Source: Streptomyces paradoxus (GTDB lineage: Bacteria > Actinomycetota > Actinomycetes > Streptomycetales > Streptomycetaceae). Taken from it: a stretch of DNA of 64,000 bases. The stretch spans positions 1 to 64,000 of the forward strand of contig NZ_JACHGV010000005.1 of the NCBI RefSeq assembly GCF_014202475.1, given 5' to 3'. Shown in pieces: positions 60,547-64,000 of this stretch. Every line of letters starts with the position of its first letter. Position 1 is the first letter of the stretch. A program made the translations under genes and the position numbers. The notes beneath the pieces were generated by a model. It was not told the origin of the DNA, searched no databases, and worked only from the letters and a program-made list of their open reading frames with translations.

Positions 60547-60902
60547 ACGAGCGCCTGCGTCCCGTCCGCCATCGCCTCCTGCACGAAGACCTGCGCGCCC
60601 GCGATACGGACCCCCTTGATGACGTCCTGCTCCGTGATCTCGCGGCGGGCCGCGCACTGCGTGCACAGGGTGACACGGCCGCCCACGAGGAGGGAGTCCA
60701 GCAGGTCGGGCAGGGGAGCCGCGTGCGGCAGCTCGAACTCGGCGGCACGGCCGGGCAGGGCGAACCAGGCTGACTCGCCGGTCAGCCACAGGGAGACGTC
60801 GACGCCGCTCGCCACGGCCACCGCCGCCACCGTGAACGCCTGAGAGCACCGTTCGGGGGCGTCGGCCCCCGCCGTCACCTTGATCACCAGCTTCTTCGCC
60901 AT
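60540..60902 (-). CDS. DsrE-family sulfur relay protein
   Basis: A 120-residue DsrE/DsrF-like protein. It begins MAKKLVIKVTAGADAPERCSQ, with FTVAAVAVASGVDVSLWLTG and Cys residues in VTLCTQCAARR. It probably carries a sulfur atom or binds a small ligand. It is divergent from the tiny membrane protein at 60988 and next to sulfur genes. Confidence 0.88.
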   Translation of the reverse strand: MAKKLVIKVTAGADAPERCSQAFTVAAVAVASGVDVSLWLTGESAWFALPGRAAEFELPHAAPLPDLLDSLLVGGRVTLCTQCAARREITEQDVIKGVRIAGAQVFVQEAMADGTQALVY

Positions 60903-60987
60903 AGCCGGAATCGTAGTGCCGAAGGGGCCCGCGTAAGCTGGGCTCGGCCCTGTGCACCCATTCGCACCCCCGCTCAAGGAGCACCCC

Positions 60988-61086
60988 GTGGAGATCTTCT
61001 TCGAAATCCTGTTGGTCCTGGTCGCCGTCGGCGTCCTCGCCTTCGCCGGACTGACCGTGAAGAAGCTGTACCAGGGCCAGCGCTGA
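60988..61086 (+). CDS. Tiny membrane protein, 32 residues
   Basis: A short ORF from GTG at 60988, with AAGGAG 6 nt upstream. The product is one hydrophobic helix (IFFEILLVLVAVGVLAFAGL) with a basic tail KKLYQGQR. It is followed after 20 nt by the nitrobindin-like gene and may be co-transcribed. It is conserved in Streptomyces as I recall; function unknown. Confidence 0.78.
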   Translation: MEIFFEILLVLVAVGVLAFAGLTVKKLYQGQR

Positions 61087-61106
61087 CCCACGTCTAGGAA
61101 GTTCTC

Positions 61107-61682
61107 ATGATCGAGATCCCGTCCGACCTCCACAAGGACCTCGTCCCGCTCGCCTTCCTGCTCGGCAACTGGGCGGGCGCCGGCGTGCACGACTTCCCCG
61201 GCTCCGAGAAGTGCAACTTCGGGCAGGAGGTCTCCTTCACCCACGACGGCCGGGACTTCCTGGAGTACCAGTCCCACAGCTGGGTGCTGGACAAGGACGG
61301 CAACAAGGTCCGTCCCCTGGAGTCCGAGCACGGCTACTGGCGGATCGACGCCGGCCGCAAGGTCGAGGTGACGATGACCCGCGACGACGGCGTCATCGAG
61401 ATCTGGTACGGCGAGCTGGCCGACAAGAAGCCGCAGATCGACCTCGTGACGGACGCGGTGGCCCGCACGGCCGCCTCCCAGCCCTACACCGGCGGCAAGC
61501 GCCTGTACGGCTACGTCAAGAGCGACCTGATGTGGGTCGGCGAGAAGCAGACCCCCGAGGTCGAGCTGCGCCCGTACATGTCCGCCCACCTCAAGAAGGT
61601 CGTCACGCCGGAGGAGGTCGAGCGCTGGGCCAAGGCCCTGCCCGACGACATGCCGGACGACGGGATCGCTTTCTTCAAGTAG
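61107..61682 (+). CDS. Nitrobindin-like heme-binding beta-barrel protein
   Basis: A 191-residue protein of the nitrobindin / THAP4-like family (FABP fold, DUF1794). The signature FLLGNWAGAGVHDFPG is present, and the heme-ligand His is probably the one in YMSAHLKKV. Family members act on peroxynitrite or nitric oxide. It lies next to nur and ends 16 nt before it. Confidence 0.92.
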   Translation: MIEIPSDLHKDLVPLAFLLGNWAGAGVHDFPGSEKCNFGQEVSFTHDGRDFLEYQSHSWVLDKDGNKVRPLESEHGYWRIDAGRKVEVTMTRDDGVIEIWYGELADKKPQIDLVTDAVARTAASQPYTGGKRLYGYVKSDLMWVGEKQTPEVELRPYMSAHLKKVVTPEEVERWAKALPDDMPDDGIAFFK

Positions 61683-61698
61683 TCCTAGACTGGCCGGT

Positions 61699-62136
61699 GT
61701 GGTGAGCACCGACTGGAAGAGCGATCTGCGGCAGCGCGGTTACCGGCTGACCCCGCAGCGGCAACTCGTGCTCGAAGCCGTGGACACCCTTGAGCACGCG
61801 ACCCCCGACGACATCCTCGTGGAAGTGAGGAAGACGGCGTCGGGGGTCAACATTTCGACGGTGTACCGGACGCTGGAGCTCCTGGAGGAGCTCGGTCTGG
61901 TCAGTCACGCGCATCTGGGGCACGGGGCGCCGACGTACCACCTCGCGGACCGGCACCACCACATCCATCTGGTGTGCCGTGACTGCCAGAACGTGATCGA
62001 GGCGGACGTCTCCGTGGCCGCGGAGTTCACGGCCAAGCTGCGGGAGACCTTCGGTTTCGACACCGACCTGAAGCACTTCGCGATCTTCGGCCGGTGCGAG
62101 GACTGCACGCTCAAGGCTTCAACTACCGAGTCGTAG
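61699..62136 (+). CDS. nur: Nickel-responsive Fur-family regulator Nur
   Basis: A 145-residue Fur-family regulator. Winged helix ends near residue 80 (NISTVYRTLELLEELGLVSH). Histidines at 33, 70, 72, 86, 88, 90 and 126 occupy the positions of the two metal sites known for S. coelicolor Nur (Ni site 70/72/126). The C-x2-C pairs (C93/C96; C133/C136) are also present. GTG is 7 nt after TAGACT, so leaderless. It represses nickel uptake and controls superoxide dismutases. Confidence 0.95.
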   Translation: MVSTDWKSDLRQRGYRLTPQRQLVLEAVDTLEHATPDDILVEVRKTASGVNISTVYRTLELLEELGLVSHAHLGHGAPTYHLADRHHHIHLVCRDCQNVIEADVSVAAEFTAKLRETFGFDTDLKHFAIFGRCEDCTLKASTTES

Positions 62137-62146
62137 GCTTACGTAT

Positions 62147-63112
62147 ATGAAGAGCCCCCTGCTGACCCTGCCCGGCGCCGTCCCCGCCGAGGGCGTGGAC
62201 GAAGGCGTCGCCGCCCACTACGGCGATCTGTTCCGTGAACAGCGTGCCCTCGCCGACGGCACCGGATTCGTGGACCTCTCGCACCGGGGGGTCGTCGCCG
62301 TCACCGGCGAGGACCGGCTGGCCTGGCTGCACCTGCTGCTCACCCAGCACGTCAGCGACCTCCCGGCGGGCCGGGCCACCGAGGCCCTGATCCTCTCCGC
62401 GAACGGCCACATCGAACACGCGCTGTACCTCGTCGACGACGGCGGGACGGTCTGGGCCCATGTGGAGCCGGGCACCCAGGAGGCGCTGATCGCGTACCTG
62501 GAGTCGATGAAGTTCTTCTACAAGGTCGAGGTCGCCGACCGCACGGCGGACACCGCGGTCGTGCACCTCCCGGCAGGCTCCATCGCCGAGGTCCCCGAGG
62601 GCGTCGTCGTACGGGAGACGCCGCACGGGCGGGACCTGTTCCTGCCGCGCGCGGACCTGGAGGCCTACGCGGCGCAGGCCGGGCCGCCCGCCGGGATCCT
62701 CGCCCACGAGGCGCTGCGCGTGGAGCAGCACCGGCCCCGGCTCGGCTTCGAGACCGACCACCGCACCATCCCGCACGAGCTGGGCTGGATCGGGTCGGCG
62801 GTGCACCTGCAGAAGGGCTGCTACCGGGGGCAGGAGACGGTCGCCCGGGTGCAGAACCTGGGCAAGCCGCCGCGCCGGCTGGTCTTCCTGCACCTGGACG
62901 GCAGCGAGGTCCACCTGCCGGCGGCGGGCACCGAGATCCGGCTGGCCGACGACGGCCCCGACGGCCGGAAGATCGGCTTCATCACGACCTCCGCCCGGCA
63001 TCACGAGCTCGGGCCGGTCGCCCTCGCCCTGGTGAAGCGGAACGTCGCCGTGGACGCCCGGCTGGTGGCCGGTGACACGGCCGCGGCCCAGGAAGTCGTC
63101 GTCGAGCCGTAG
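62147..63112 (+). CDS. ygfZ: Folate-binding YgfZ/GcvT-like protein
   Basis: A 321-residue protein. The YgfZ signature KGCYRGQE is present near residue 222, and LAWLHLLLTQHVSDL and YLESMKFFYKVEV match the family. It supports iron-sulfur cluster assembly with tetrahydrofolate. ATG is 7 nt after TAGGCT at 62134-62139; leaderless. It starts 10 nt after nur. A convergent dtd follows. Confidence 0.94.
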   Translation: MKSPLLTLPGAVPAEGVDEGVAAHYGDLFREQRALADGTGFVDLSHRGVVAVTGEDRLAWLHLLLTQHVSDLPAGRATEALILSANGHIEHALYLVDDGGTVWAHVEPGTQEALIAYLESMKFFYKVEVADRTADTAVVHLPAGSIAEVPEGVVVRETPHGRDLFLPRADLEAYAAQAGPPAGILAHEALRVEQHRPRLGFETDHRTIPHELGWIGSAVHLQKGCYRGQETVARVQNLGKPPRRLVFLHLDGSEVHLPAAGTEIRLADDGPDGRKIGFITTSARHHELGPVALALVKRNVAVDARLVAGDTAAAQEVVVEP

Positions 63113-63131
63113 GACTTGTAGATCTTTCGGG

Positions 63132-63557
63132 TCAGATTTCGATCTGCACCGTGAACGGGCCGTCGTTCGTCAGCGATACCCTCATCGCCGCTCCGAAACG
63201 GCCCGTGGCCACGGTCGCGCCCAGAGAACGCAGCTGGGCCACCACCTCGTCGACGAGGGGTTCGGCCACGTCGCCGGGGGCGGCGGCGTTCCAGGTGGGG
63301 CGGCGGCCCTTGCGGGCGTCTCCGTAGAGGGTGAACTGGCTGATCACCAGCAGCGGGGCGTCGATGTCGCTGCACGACTTCTCGTCGTGCAGCATGCGGA
63401 TCGACCAGAGCTTGCGGGCCAGCTGGGCCGCCTTCTCCTTGGTGTCCTCGTGGGTGACGCCGACGAGGACGCACAACCCCTCGCCCTCGATCGCTCCCAC
63501 CGTCTCGCCGTCCACGACGACGCTCGCGCCGTCCACCCTCTGCACCACTGCTCGCAT
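63132..63557 (-). CDS. dtd: D-aminoacyl-tRNA deacylase
   Basis: A 141-residue homodimeric deacylase. The two signature loops are complete: SQFTLYGD and NDGPFT. It removes D-amino acids from tRNA. The ATG at 63557 is 6 nt downstream of CATGAT (63564-63569, minus strand), so the start could be leaderless. Longer frames upstream add no family sequence. Confidence 0.95.
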   Translation of the reverse strand: MRAVVQRVDGASVVVDGETVGAIEGEGLCVLVGVTHEDTKEKAAQLARKLWSIRMLHDEKSCSDIDAPLLVISQFTLYGDARKGRRPTWNAAAPGDVAEPLVDEVVAQLRSLGATVATGRFGAAMRVSLTNDGPFTVQIEI

Positions 63558-63768
63558 ACGTCCATCATGCAGGGCGGTGACATCGGCGCCGCGGGCGGAC
63601 GCCGCATGGCCCGAAAGGGTGGTTTGCGCGGGCGCCAACAGCCCCTGCACGGCCGTATTTTGCTGCTATACCGCCCATCTGGGGTCTATCGGGGGCACTC
63701 ATTCCCATAGCGGCCACTTGGGGTGGCACGATGCTTGCACACACCGGTCGAGGGGACGGTTGAGGCAC

Positions 63769-64000
63769 ATGAGCACACCAAGCACCGGACAGCAGCAGGC
63801 GGCTTTCCGGTCGACGTACACGGGGATCGGCGCGTCGGAATACCACCGGCCGCCCACACAGCGCACGGACAGCCCGCGGCTGCCCTCGGACACCTCCGGA
63901 CCGGATTTGCCCGCGCTGAGCCTGCCCGACCTGCGCACGCTTCGCCGCGAGGCCCAGCGCGACGAAGCCGACCTCAGCTATCTGCGGCGGCTGCTCCAGG
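63769..64000 (+). CDS. RsiG/AmfC-like sporulation protein, 5' part
   Basis: The start of a gene that runs off the window. The ATG at 63769 opens a disordered ~50-residue tail; then LPALSLPDLRTLRREAQRDE and SYLRRLLQ begin the coiled-coil that carries the cyclic-di-GMP motif in RsiG. RsiG (formerly AmfC) is the anti-sigma factor of WhiG. The signature proper lies beyond the window, so I give no symbol. Confidence 0.72.
   Translation, partial: MSTPSTGQQQAAFRSTYTGIGASEYHRPPTQRTDSPRLPSDTSGPDLPALSLPDLRTLRREAQRDEADLSYLRRLLQ

Overview
The window is high-GC DNA with compact, translationally coupled operons, frequent GTG starts and strong GGAGG-type ribosome binding sites. With genes for GlnR, the nickel regulator Nur, mycothiol synthase MshD, CsoR, a sulfur leader peptide, XRE-DUF397 pairs and an RsiG/AmfC-like protein, it is the core chromosome of a Streptomyces. 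Gene order matches, from memory and not by search, the S. coelicolor interval from about SCO4122 to SCO4184. I see no insertion sequence, prophage, CRISPR array, tRNA or complete rRNA.

Layout. 1-87: the 3' end of a 5S rRNA and its terminator. 95-3727: an ABC exporter plus two-component operon. 4370-11540: a six-gene membrane operon resembling a type IV secretion / conjugation apparatus without a relaxase (the cmdABCDEF locus of S. coelicolor), with an extra 40-codon ORF that I add here. 12020-18277: secreted S53 and S1 proteases, a transglycosylase/NlpC wall hydrolase, a PAP2 phosphatase, a flavin oxidase and a small protein. 18397-19915: a lipoprotein, a small protein and CsoR with its operator. 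20120-29963: a phosphate block: DUF47 + Pit, pstSCAB behind a PHO box, Nudix, CHAD and polyphosphate kinase. 30235-37765: two divergent ABC systems, one under a YtrA-like GntR repressor with a very long palindrome, the other behind an ECF sigma / anti-sigma pair. 37865-43498: LysR, GNAT, MshD, secreted 5'-nucleotidase, DUF2993. 43649-47740: GH5 cellulase, pectate lyase-pectinesterase fusion and an exported protein with aerolysin-like features. 47864-49498: small genes and an XRE-DUF397 pair with two matching palindromes. 49488-54917: two-component system, HtrA-like protease, LacI regulator and GlnR. 55171-64000: hydrolase, MoaD-like protein, the sulfur leader / thiosulfate sulfurtransferase / DUF1416 unit, small conserved proteins, nitrobindin, Nur, YgfZ, Dtd and the start of rsiG.

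How the genes fit together. The strongest themes are phosphate (Pit, Pst, Ppk, CHAD, a secreted nucleotidase), plant polysaccharide breakdown (GH5, PL1-CE8), nutrient and metal sensing (GlnR, CsoR, Nur) and the cell envelope (cmd apparatus, wall hydrolase, HtrA, DUF2993). The most interesting candidates are the relaxase-less type IV-like apparatus with a degenerate coupling protein and an unlisted small ORF, the paired XRE operators (one inside the regulator gene), the aerolysin-like secreted protein, and a leaderless Cys leader peptide followed by two mutually exclusive hairpins.
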